From Pseudomonas sp. NC02 (GTDB taxonomy: Bacteria; Pseudomonadota; Gammaproteobacteria; Pseudomonadales; Pseudomonadaceae), in assembly GCF_002874965.1 (NCBI RefSeq), contig NZ_CP025624.1, forward strand, positions 6,510,001 to 6,574,000: 64,000 bases of DNA, in the 5' to 3' direction. A program made the translations under genes and the position numbers. Below, piece after piece: positions 17,905 through 25,234 of the stretch (position 1 is the first letter of the stretch; each line of letters opens with the position of its first letter). The notes beneath the pieces were generated by a model that was given only the letters and a program-made list of their open reading frames with translations, searched no databases and was not told where the DNA came from.

Positions 17905-18768
17905 TCAGAGCGGCGACATTTCCTGCACCAACCCCAGGAAAGCAGCCGGCAACCGCGCGCCCTTTCGCTCTTTGAGGCAGTACAAATACTCGGGAATCTG
18001 CGGCGCATTTTCGATGGTCAGCACGCGCAATTGCGGGTCGTGGGGCACTTCCTGGCGGGCAATGATGCTGATGCCGATATTGCGCAACACCGCCTCACGG
18101 ATCGATTCCCGGCTGCCGATCTCCAGCAACGGCCCGTAACTCACGCCGGCGCCCTGCAACATCTCTTCCGTCAATCGGCGGGTGGTGGAGCCCGGCTCGC
18201 GCATCAGCAAGGTGTGCCCGGCCAGCGCGGTCAGTGGCACATGGTCGAGCACTGCCAGCGGATGATTGCGATGCACCGCCAGCACCAGCGGGTCCATGCC
18301 CAGTACCCGCCGGATCAGGCGCGGGTCTTCAAGCAATTGGGATGAGGCAGCGACGTCGACGCGGTAGTCATCCAGCGCTTCCAGCACCTGCTGGGAGTTG
18401 CCGATCTCCACCGAAACCTCGACCTGCGGCAGTCGCTCGCGGAAGGTCTTGACCAGGTCGAGGATGTAATAAGGTGCCGTCGCGGCAATCCTCAAGGCCC
18501 CTTGTACCTGGCCACTGTTGCGCAGGAAAAACTCGATGTCCGCTTCCTGCTGCAACAGCGCCTTGACCATCGGCAACAGCCGCGCGCCTTCGTCGCTGAC
18601 GGTCAGGCGGCGCCCGCCACGGTAGAACAACTCCACCGAGTACTGGCTTTCCAGGTGACGAATCTGGGTGGTCACGGTGGGCTGGCTCAGCCCGAGCTTT
18701 TTCGCCGCCTGGGTAATACTGCCCAGGCGGGCGACCATGTAAAACGCCTTCAGCTCGGCACTCAGCAC
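17905..18768 (-). CDS. LysR-type regulator associated with aminoethylphosphonate catabolism
   Basis: 287 residues from a GTG start preceded by GAGGGTGG. The N-terminal winged helix-turn-helix is AFYMVARLGSITQAAKKLGLSQPTVTTQIRHLE; the rest is a periplasmic-binding-like effector domain. The family is commonly found with phosphonate genes and probably activates the downstream transporter/catabolic operon on sensing a phosphonate or a breakdown product. Unusually it is codirectional with its target and starts only 16 bp after the cadA stop, so it may be partly read through from cadA. Confidence 0.75.
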   Translation of the reverse strand: MLSAELKAFYMVARLGSITQAAKKLGLSQPTVTTQIRHLESQYSVELFYRGGRRLTVSDEGARLLPMVKALLQQEADIEFFLRNSGQVQGALRIAATAPYYILDLVKTFRERLPQVEVSVEIGNSQQVLEALDDYRVDVAASSQLLEDPRLIRRVLGMDPLVLAVHRNHPLAVLDHVPLTALAGHTLLMREPGSTTRRLTEEMLQGAGVSYGPLLEIGSRESIREAVLRNIGISIIARQEVPHDPQLRVLTIENAPQIPEYLYCLKERKGARLPAAFLGLVQEMSPL

Positions 18769-18784
18769 ACCACCCTCTCATCGA

Positions 18785-21055
18785 CTATTTGCGCAGCAGG
18801 CGCAGACCATTGAATACCACCAGCAGGCTCACGCCCATGTCGGCGAACACCGCCATCCACATGGTGGCCATCCCAAGGAAGGTCACCGCGAGGAAGATCG
18901 CCTTGATCACCAAGGCCAGGGCGATGTTCTGCTTGAGGATACTCGACGTTTGCCGCGACAGCCGAATGAATGCCGGAATCTTGCGCAGGTCATCATCCAT
19001 CAGGGCCACGTCGGCGGTCTCGATGGCGGTGTCGGTACCGGCCGCCGCCATGGCAAACCCGATCTCGGAACGGGCCAGGGCCGGGGCGTCATTGATACCG
19101 TCGCCGACCATGCCCACCCGGTGGCCCTTGGCGTAGAGCGCTTCGATGGCTTGCAGTTTGTCGGTGGGCAACAAGTCGCCCTGGGCCTGGTCGATACCCA
19201 CCTGATCGGCGATCGCCTTGGCAGTGTGGGTGTTGTCGCCGGTCAGCATCAGCGTCTTGATGCCCAGGTCATGCAACTGCTGGATGGCTTCGCGGCTGGT
19301 GTCCTTCACGGTGTCGGCCACGGCGAACAGCGCCAGCGGGCCGGACTTGTCCAGCAACAGGACCACGGACTTGCCTTGTTTTTCCAGGGCGAAGAGCTTC
19401 TTCTCCAGGGCCGGCGAGCACAGGTTCAGCTCTTCCACCAGACGGTGGTTGCCCAGGTAATAGACCTCTCCATTGATCTCGCCCTTCACACCGCGCCCGG
19501 TCAGGGCCTCGAAGTTATCCACAGTGTGCACGGTGAGGTTTTTGTCCACAGCCGCGTTGGCGATGGCCAGGGACACCGGGTGATCGGAACGCCCGGCCAG
19601 ACTGGCGGCCAGGGCCGGCGCGCTGTCTTCCATGTTCGGGAACAGCGCCAGGTAATCGGTTTGCACCGGTTTGCCGTGGGTAATGGTGCCGGTCTTGTCG
19701 AGGGCCAGGTAGTCGAGTTTGTAGCCACCCTCCAGGTACACACCGCCCTTGATCAGGATGCCTTTGCGCGCCGCAGCGGCCAGGCCGCTGACGATGGTCA
19801 CCGGGGTGGAAATCACCAGTGCACATGGGCACGCGACCACCAGCAATACCAGTGCGCGGTAGACCCATTCAAACCACACTCCGCCCATGAACAGCGGCGG
19901 GATCAACGCCACACCCAGGGCAAAGATGAACACCGCCGGGGTGTAGACCTTGGCGAAGGTGTCGACAAAACGCTGGGTTGGCGCGCGGGCGCCCTGGGCC
20001 TGTTCCACGGCGTGGATGATCCGCGCCAGGGTGGAGTTGTTGGCGGCTGCAGTGACTTTGTATTCCAGGGAGCCGGCCTGGTTGATGGTGCCGGCGAAGA
20101 CTTTGTCGCCCACGGTCTTTTCGATCGGCAGGCTTTCACCGGTAATCGGCGCCTGGTCGATGGTGGACTGGCCGGAGGTGACTTCACCGTCCAGGCCAAT
20201 GCGCTCGCCGGGACGAACCCGCACGATGGCGCCCAGTTCAATGACTTTAACCTCCTGTTCAACCCAACTGCCATCTGCCTGACGGACCGTGGCCTGTTCC
20301 GGCGTCATCTGCATCAAGCCGCTGATGGCGTTACGTGCGCGGTCCAGGGACTTGGCCTCGATCAACTCGGCCACGGTGAACAGGAACATCACCATCGCCG
20401 CTTCCGGCCACTGGCCGATCAGGATCGCGCCGGTGACGGCGATGCTCATCAGGGCGTTGATGTTCAGGTTGAGGTTTTTCAGGGCAATCCAGCCCTTTTT
20501 GTAGGTGGTGAGGCCGCCGCTGAAGATCGAGATCAGCGCGACCAGGGCAATCACCCACGTCGGGGCTGCGTTGGTGAAGTGCAGCACTTCAGCACCCAGC
20601 GCGCCCACGCCGGACACGGCCAGCGGCCACCAGTGCTTCTTCGCCGGCGGCTCAGCCGGGGCGACGCCTTCTTCGATGGGGTCCGCCTGCATGCCCAGGG
20701 ACTTGATGGCGTCGATGATCGGCGCGGTCGTCGGCAGGTCGTGAGTGACGCCGAGAATGCGGTTGATCAGGTTGAATTCCAGCTGCTGCACACCCGCAAG
20801 CTTGCCCAGTTTGTTCTGGATCAGCGTCTGCTCGGTGGGGCAGTCCATGGCTTCGATGCGGAAGGTGCTCAGCCGCGAGCCCGCTGTCGGGGCTTCGGTC
20901 AGCTTCACCAGCGCCGGCGCCGCCTTGCTGGAACAGCAGGAGTCGCCATGGCTGCCATGGTCGTGCTTCTGCACAGGTTTCAGCTTGGGGCCGTGATCGT
21001 GCGCGTGGTCATGATCATGGTCGTGCTTGTGCGGGGTGTGGAGGGAATCGCTCAT
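18785..21055 (-). CDS. cadA: Cd2+/Zn2+/Pb2+-exporting P1B-type ATPase
   Basis: 756 residues. A histidine- and aspartate-rich N-terminus (HKHDHDHDHAHDHG, then KHDHGSHGDSCC) should bind metal. A heavy-metal-associated domain follows, with the variant motif EAMDCPTEQTL, where the second cysteine of CxxC is replaced by a glutamate. The transport site is CPC (VVACPCALVIS), the phosphorylation site DKTGTITHG, and the hinge GDGINDAPAL. It expels Cd, Zn or Pb from the cytoplasm. I used the ATG of MSDSLHTPHK: the upstream in-frame codons would lie across the CadR promoter. Divergent from cadR. Confidence 0.93.
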   Translation of the reverse strand: MSDSLHTPHKHDHDHDHAHDHGPKLKPVQKHDHGSHGDSCCSSKAAPALVKLTEAPTAGSRLSTFRIEAMDCPTEQTLIQNKLGKLAGVQQLEFNLINRILGVTHDLPTTAPIIDAIKSLGMQADPIEEGVAPAEPPAKKHWWPLAVSGVGALGAEVLHFTNAAPTWVIALVALISIFSGGLTTYKKGWIALKNLNLNINALMSIAVTGAILIGQWPEAAMVMFLFTVAELIEAKSLDRARNAISGLMQMTPEQATVRQADGSWVEQEVKVIELGAIVRVRPGERIGLDGEVTSGQSTIDQAPITGESLPIEKTVGDKVFAGTINQAGSLEYKVTAAANNSTLARIIHAVEQAQGARAPTQRFVDTFAKVYTPAVFIFALGVALIPPLFMGGVWFEWVYRALVLLVVACPCALVISTPVTIVSGLAAAARKGILIKGGVYLEGGYKLDYLALDKTGTITHGKPVQTDYLALFPNMEDSAPALAASLAGRSDHPVSLAIANAAVDKNLTVHTVDNFEALTGRGVKGEINGEVYYLGNHRLVEELNLCSPALEKKLFALEKQGKSVVLLLDKSGPLALFAVADTVKDTSREAIQQLHDLGIKTLMLTGDNTHTAKAIADQVGIDQAQGDLLPTDKLQAIEALYAKGHRVGMVGDGINDAPALARSEIGFAMAAAGTDTAIETADVALMDDDLRKIPAFIRLSRQTSSILKQNIALALVIKAIFLAVTFLGMATMWMAVFADMGVSLLVVFNGLRLLRK

Positions 21056-21086
21056 TCTGTCGCGTCCGTAAAGGTGCCTGTTGCCA

Positions 21087-21117
21087 AGTAAAGACCCTGT
21101 AGCCACTATAGGGTCAA
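21087..21117 (-). promoter_or_regulatory. CadR-type promoter/operator of cadA
   Basis: On the minus strand -35 TTGACC and -10 TTTACT are separated by 19 bp, the long spacer typical of MerR-family promoters. The spacer holds an imperfect dyad (21094-21114: ACCCTGTAG ... ACTATAGGGT) for CadR binding. Distortion of this DNA by metal-bound CadR would activate cadA. Confidence 0.88.
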
Positions 21118-21140
21118 GCATCCTTTAGGAGATTGCTGCG

Positions 21141-21590
21141 ATGAAGATCGGCGAATTGGCAAAATTGACGGATTGCCAGGTGGAAACCATCCGTTATTAC
21201 GAGAAAGAAGGCCTGCTGCCGCCGCCTGCGCGCAGTGACGGTAATTACCGGCTGTACACCCAGGCGCACACCGAACGGCTGGTGTTTATCCGCAACTGCC
21301 GCAGCCTGGACATGACCCTTGAGGAAATTCGCAGCCTGCTGGGCCTGCGTGACAGTCCTCAGGACCAGTGCGAAAGCGTGAATGCATTGATTGACGAGCA
21401 TATCCACCACGTCAAGGCGCGGATCGACGGGCTGCTGGCGTTGCAGGAACAGTTGCTCGACCTGCGCCAGCGCTGTGGCGGCGGGCCGGATCTGGATCAG
21501 TGCGGGATTTTGCAGCGGCTGGAAGTCAGCGGGAGTGTCGCGGCCAGCGAGGCTGAGCCCTCACATGTGGGCAGAAGCCACGGGCATTGA
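21141..21590 (+). CDS. cadR: MerR-family cadmium/lead-responsive regulator
   Basis: 149 residues. N-terminal MerR DNA-binding domain (MKIGELAKLTDCQVETIRYYEKEGLLPPPAR), a dimerisation helix around residues 80-118, and a metal-binding C-terminus. C77, in DQCESVNALIDEHI, and C112 and C119, in RCGGGPDLDQC, are the cysteines expected to bind Cd. The tail is histidine-bearing (SHVGRSHGH), as in P. putida CadR. It is preceded by AGGAG and divergent from cadA with the operator between. It also probably represses its own promoter. Confidence 0.92.
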   Translation: MKIGELAKLTDCQVETIRYYEKEGLLPPPARSDGNYRLYTQAHTERLVFIRNCRSLDMTLEEIRSLLGLRDSPQDQCESVNALIDEHIHHVKARIDGLLALQEQLLDLRQRCGGGPDLDQCGILQRLEVSGSVAASEAEPSHVGRSHGH

Positions 21591-21606
21591 ATGTGTACAC
21601 AAAAAA

Positions 21607-21697
21607 ATGTGGGAGCGGGCTTGCTCGCGAAAGCGGAGTGTCAGCCACTGAATGTGTTTCTGATACACCGTATTCGCGAGCAAGCCCGCTCCCACAT
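21607..21697. repeat. REPIN-like palindrome between convergent cadR and thyA
   Basis: 91-bp palindrome, GCGGGCTTGCTCGCG arms, ending 18 bp before the thyA stop. Confidence 0.92.
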
Positions 21698-21714
21698 TTG
21701 GACCGAGATCGCTT

Positions 21715-22548
21715 TTAGATCGCTACATCGGCCTTGATGCTCGGATCAGCGTCATAGCCCACGATTTCAAAATCTTCGAATTTGTAATCGTAGATCGACG
21801 CGGGTTTGCGCTTGATCACCAGTTCCGGCAGCTTCTTCGGCGTGCGCGCCAGCTGGGTCTGGATCTGTTCCATATGGTTGCTGTAGGCATGGGTGTCGCC
21901 CGTGGTGACGATGATCTCGTGAGGGATCAGGTCGCACTGCTGGGCCAGCATATGGGTCAGTAGCGCCAGGGCCGCGGTGTTGTACGGCAGGCCGAGGAAT
22001 ACATCTGAGCTGCGGATGTACAACTGCATCGACAGATGACCGTCATGCACAAACGCCTGGTACAGCAGGTGGCAAGGTGGCAGCGCTTGCTTGCCGTCCC
22101 GGGCGTTCTGCTGCGGGCTTTTGGTCTCGTCCGGCAGGTACTCGACGTTCCAGCCGTGGAACAGGATGCGGCGGCTGTTGGGGTTGGTCTTCAGCGTCTC
22201 GACCATGTAGTCGATCTGGTTGATCTTGCCGCCGTCCTTGGTGGGCCAGGCGGTCCACTGCTCGCCGTACACCGGGCCCAGGTCGCCGTCTTCGGTGGCC
22301 CATTCGTCCCAGATACGCACGCCATTTTCGTTCAGCCACTTGATGTTGGTGTTGCCACTCAACATCCAGATCAATTCATTGGCGATGCTTTTGAAGTGAA
22401 GCTTCTTGGTGGTCAGCAGCGGGAAGCCGTCGGCCAAGCTATGCCGAAACTGACGGGCAAACACGGCCTTGGTGCCGGTGCCGGTGCGGTCGCCCTTGGT
22501 CAGGCCATTGGTCACGACATCGTTCAGTAGTTCGAGATATTGCTTCAT
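21715..22548 (-). CDS. thyA: Thymidylate synthase
   Basis: 277 residues, longer than the 264-residue E. coli enzyme. The extra length is an insert before the active site ([18 protein letters not shown]). It methylates dUMP to dTMP using methylene-tetrahydrofolate. The nucleophile lies in [12 protein letters not shown], substrate contacts in [12 protein letters not shown] and the folate site in the [13 protein letters not shown] region. It follows lgt by 51 bp on the same strand, the usual lgt-thyA pairing. Product dihydrofolate is recycled by FolA, also in this window. Confidence 0.97.
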   Translation of the reverse strand: MKQYLELLNDVVTNGLTKGDRTGTGTKAVFARQFRHSLADGFPLLTTKKLHFKSIANELIWMLSGNTNIKWLNENGVRIWDEWATEDGDLGPVYGEQWTAWPTKDGGKINQIDYMVETLKTNPNSRRILFHGWNVEYLPDETKSPQQNARDGKQALPPCHLLYQAFVHDGHLSMQLYIRSSDVFLGLPYNTAALALLTHMLAQQCDLIPHEIIVTTGDTHAYSNHMEQIQTQLARTPKKLPELVIKRKPASIYDYKFEDFEIVGYDADPSIKADVAI

Positions 22549-22599
22549 GTGTATACCTGTATCGTTGAAGCCGGGACCCTCGGGCCCCGGCGTCCGAAT

Positions 22600-23412
22600 T
22601 TAAAGCGCGGTGTTCTTGATGCCTTGCGGGCGATTGTAAGCCCACCACAGCAGGCCCAGGCCGGCGATGATCATCGGCAGGCTGAGAATCTGACCCATGG
22701 TCACCCAGCCCCACGCCAGGTAGCCCAGTTGCGCATCCGGCACCCGTACGAACTCGACGATAAAGCGGAAGATCCCGTAGAACAACGCGAACATCCCCGA
22801 TACGGCCATGGTTGGGCGTGGCTTGCGCGAGAAGATGTAGAGGATCAGGAACAGCGCCACGCCTTCCAGGGCGAACTGGTACAGCTGCGAGGGGTGGCGC
22901 GGCAATTGCGCCGGGTCGCTGAACGGCGGGAACACCATGGCCCACGGCACGTCACTCGGCTTGCCCCACAATTCAGCGTTGATGAAGTTGCCGATGCGCC
23001 CGGCACCCAGGCCAATCGGCACGAACGGCGCGACGAAGTCCATCAACTGGAAGAACGACTTACCGTTACGCCGGCCAAACCACCAGGCGGCGATCATCAC
23101 CCCCACAAACCCGCCGTGGAACGCCATGCCGCCCTTCCACACCTCGAAGATCAGCGTCGGGTTGGCGATGTAGGCTGGCAGGTCATAGAACAGCACATAC
23201 CCCAGGCGTCCGCCGACGATGACCCCCATCGACATCCAGAACACCATGTCGGAGAGCTTCTCCTTGGTCCAGGTCGGGTCGAAACGGTTCAGGCGCCGGG
23301 AAGCTAGCAGCCAGGCACCGCCGATGCCGATCAGGTACATCAACCCGTACCAGTGGATTTGCAGCGGACCGATGGCCACGGCCACCGGGTTGATCTGCGG
23401 GTAAGGCAGCAT
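22600..23412 (-). CDS. lgt: Prolipoprotein diacylglyceryl transferase
   Basis: 270-residue inner-membrane enzyme with about seven helices. It adds diacylglycerol to the lipobox cysteine of prelipoproteins, the first step in lipoprotein maturation. Visible signatures are the essential histidine in [11 protein letters not shown] and the Lgt signature [17 protein letters not shown]. First gene of lgt-thyA, 66 bp downstream of the TauE-like gene on the same strand. Confidence 0.97.
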   Translation of the reverse strand: MLPYPQINPVAVAIGPLQIHWYGLMYLIGIGGAWLLASRRLNRFDPTWTKEKLSDMVFWMSMGVIVGGRLGYVLFYDLPAYIANPTLIFEVWKGGMAFHGGFVGVMIAAWWFGRRNGKSFFQLMDFVAPFVPIGLGAGRIGNFINAELWGKPSDVPWAMVFPPFSDPAQLPRHPSQLYQFALEGVALFLILYIFSRKPRPTMAVSGMFALFYGIFRFIVEFVRVPDAQLGYLAWGWVTMGQILSLPMIIAGLGLLWWAYNRPQGIKNTAL

Positions 23413-23478
23413 TGCGACTCCTCGTTAAATCAATAGTCATGGCGCATCGGACCATGCCGGTGCGCGATTAAGCCTGCG

Positions 23479-24261
23479 TTACAGCAAAAAATTCAGCCCT
23501 ACGCAAAACAGCAGCCCGGCGAACAGCCGCTTGAGCAAGCGCGGCGACAACCGGTGCGCCAGGCGCGCGCCGAAACGGGCCGCCACCATGCTGGTCAGGG
23601 CGATGCCCAGCAGCGCCGGCAAGTACACAAAGCCGAGACTATGATCGGGCAGCAGCGGATCATGCCAGCCCAGAATCATGAAACTTAACGCACTGGCCAG
23701 GGCGATCGGCAAGCCGCAGGCCGACGAAGTGGCCACTGCCTGCTGCATCGGCACGCTGCGCCAGGTCAGGAACGGCACGGTCAACGAACCGCCGCCGGTG
23801 CCGAAAATCGCCGACGACCAGCCGATCACGCCGCCCGCCAGGGTCAGGCCGAGCTTGCCCGGCACCTGGCGGCTGGCCTTGGGCTTGAGCTCCAGAGTCA
23901 TCTGCACGGCGATCACCAGGGCGAACACACCGATGATCTTCTGTAGATGCGGCCCGGAGATCGCCTCGGCGGTCAGCGCGCCAACGCCCGCGCCCAGCAG
24001 GATACCCACGGCCATCCATACGAAGATCGGCCAGCGCACGGCGCCGCGCCGATGATGCTCACGCACCGCATTCACCGACGTGAAGATAATAGACGCCAGG
24101 GACGTGCCGACAGCGAGGTGGGTCAGCACCGCGGGATCGAAGCCCTGCAAGGTGAAGCTGAACACCAGCACCGGCACAATAATGATGCCGCCGCCCACGC
24201 CGAACAGCCCGGCGAGCATGCCCGCGCAGGATCCCAGCAGCAAATACAGCAGAAATTCCAT
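23479..24261 (-). CDS. Sulfite exporter TauE/SafE family membrane protein
   Basis: 260 residues, predicted eight-helix TauE/SafE (formerly DUF81) transporter. The N-terminal repeat GSCAGMLAGLFGVGGGIIIVPVL and its internal counterpart GVIGWSSAIFGTGGGSLTVPFL are the two family signatures. These proteins export small sulfur-containing or organic anions; the substrate here is not known. It precedes lgt-thyA on the same strand and may be co-transcribed with them. No sulfur genes adjoin it. Confidence 0.85.
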   Translation of the reverse strand: MEFLLYLLLGSCAGMLAGLFGVGGGIIIVPVLVFSFTLQGFDPAVLTHLAVGTSLASIIFTSVNAVREHHRRGAVRWPIFVWMAVGILLGAGVGALTAEAISGPHLQKIIGVFALVIAVQMTLELKPKASRQVPGKLGLTLAGGVIGWSSAIFGTGGGSLTVPFLTWRSVPMQQAVATSSACGLPIALASALSFMILGWHDPLLPDHSLGFVYLPALLGIALTSMVAARFGARLAHRLSPRLLKRLFAGLLFCVGLNFLL

Positions 24262-24350
24262 GGGAGCCCCCGAAAACAGACCGGCATGTTAACGGATGCA
24301 AAGCACAGGGTTCTATGGGTAGAGTGGGCAAAACACAAAGGGATCGCCTT

Positions 24351-25097
24351 ATGTGCCTGATTGTTTTCGCCTGGCGGCCGGGCCACGCCCAGCCGCTGAT
24401 CGTCGCGGCCAACCGTGATGAATTTTATGCCCGGCCCAGTTTGCCGTTGGCCCAGTGGCTGGATGCGCCCCATGTTTACGCCGGGCGCGACCAGGAAGCC
24501 GGCGGGACCTGGCTGGGGGTCGGGACGGATGGGCGCTTTGCGGCGCTGACCAATATTCGTGACCCGCACCAGCCGCCGGCCCGCAAGTCGCGGGGCGAAT
24601 TGGTGGCGCGGTTTCTCAGTGGTTCGCTGCTGATTGAGGATTACCTGGCCGACGTTAACGGCAGATCGATTGAATATGCCGGGTTTAACCTGTTGCTGGG
24701 GACGCGGGACGAGTTGTGGCACTACAACGCCAAGGAGTCCGCTCCGACGCGCTTGGAAGCAGGGGTTTATGGGCTATCCAATGCGGGGCTGGATACGCCG
24801 TGGCCGAAGCTGTTGAAGGCGAAGGCGGCGTTGGCGCAAGTGTTGGCGGATCCACAGCCCGAAGCTTTGCTGGGGATTTTGAGCGATCCGCAGACTGCGC
24901 CGTTTGCCGAATTGCCGGACACCGGCGTGGGCTTGGCGACGGAGAGCTTGCTGTCGAGTGTGTTTATTGCCAGCCCCAGTTATGGGACGCGGGCGAGTAC
25001 GGCGCTGATTGTGAATGCCGACGGTACGCGGCATATCGTGGAGCGCAGTTTTGGGCCGTATGGTGGGCAGTTGGGTGAAGTTGAACTCAAAATCTGA
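24351..25097 (+). CDS. NRDE-family (TANGO2-like) protein
   Basis: 248 residues from MCLIVFAW. Methionine removal would expose Cys2, as in the Ntn-hydrolase-like NRDE family. The name-giving motif is AANRDEFYARPS. Eukaryotic TANGO2 homologues are linked to haem handling; bacterial function is uncertain. A 12-codon in-frame upstream extension is rejected because the conserved N-terminal Cys would be lost. Divergent from the TauE-like gene, convergent with ptsP across a REPIN. Confidence 0.8.
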   Translation: MCLIVFAWRPGHAQPLIVAANRDEFYARPSLPLAQWLDAPHVYAGRDQEAGGTWLGVGTDGRFAALTNIRDPHQPPARKSRGELVARFLSGSLLIEDYLADVNGRSIEYAGFNLLLGTRDELWHYNAKESAPTRLEAGVYGLSNAGLDTPWPKLLKAKAALAQVLADPQPEALLGILSDPQTAPFAELPDTGVGLATESLLSSVFIASPSYGTRASTALIVNADGTRHIVERSFGPYGGQLGEVELKI

Positions 25098-25113
25098 ACC
25101 TCACGCAAATCAA

Positions 25114-25205
25114 ATGTGGGAGCGGGCTTGCTCGCGAAGGCGGCGTGTCAGCCAATACATAAGCTGGCTGATGCACCGCTTTCGCGAGCAAGCCCGCTCC
25201 CACAT
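25114..25205. repeat. REPIN-like palindrome between convergent NRDE gene and ptsP
   Basis: 92-bp palindrome, GCGGGCTTGCTCGCG arms, 29 bp from the ptsP stop. Confidence 0.92.
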
Positions 25206-25234
25206 TTCGATTGGGGACAGGCTCTGAAATCCGG

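Noticed and set aside
18950..21091. 713-codon open frame antisense to cadA
   Set aside because: Shadow of cadA; no recognisable domain, and it crosses the cadA promoter region.
22570..22592. GC-rich hairpin between lgt and thyA
   Set aside because: GCCGGG...CCCGGC lacks a T-run on the operon strand and sits in a 51-bp gap; not convincing as a terminator.
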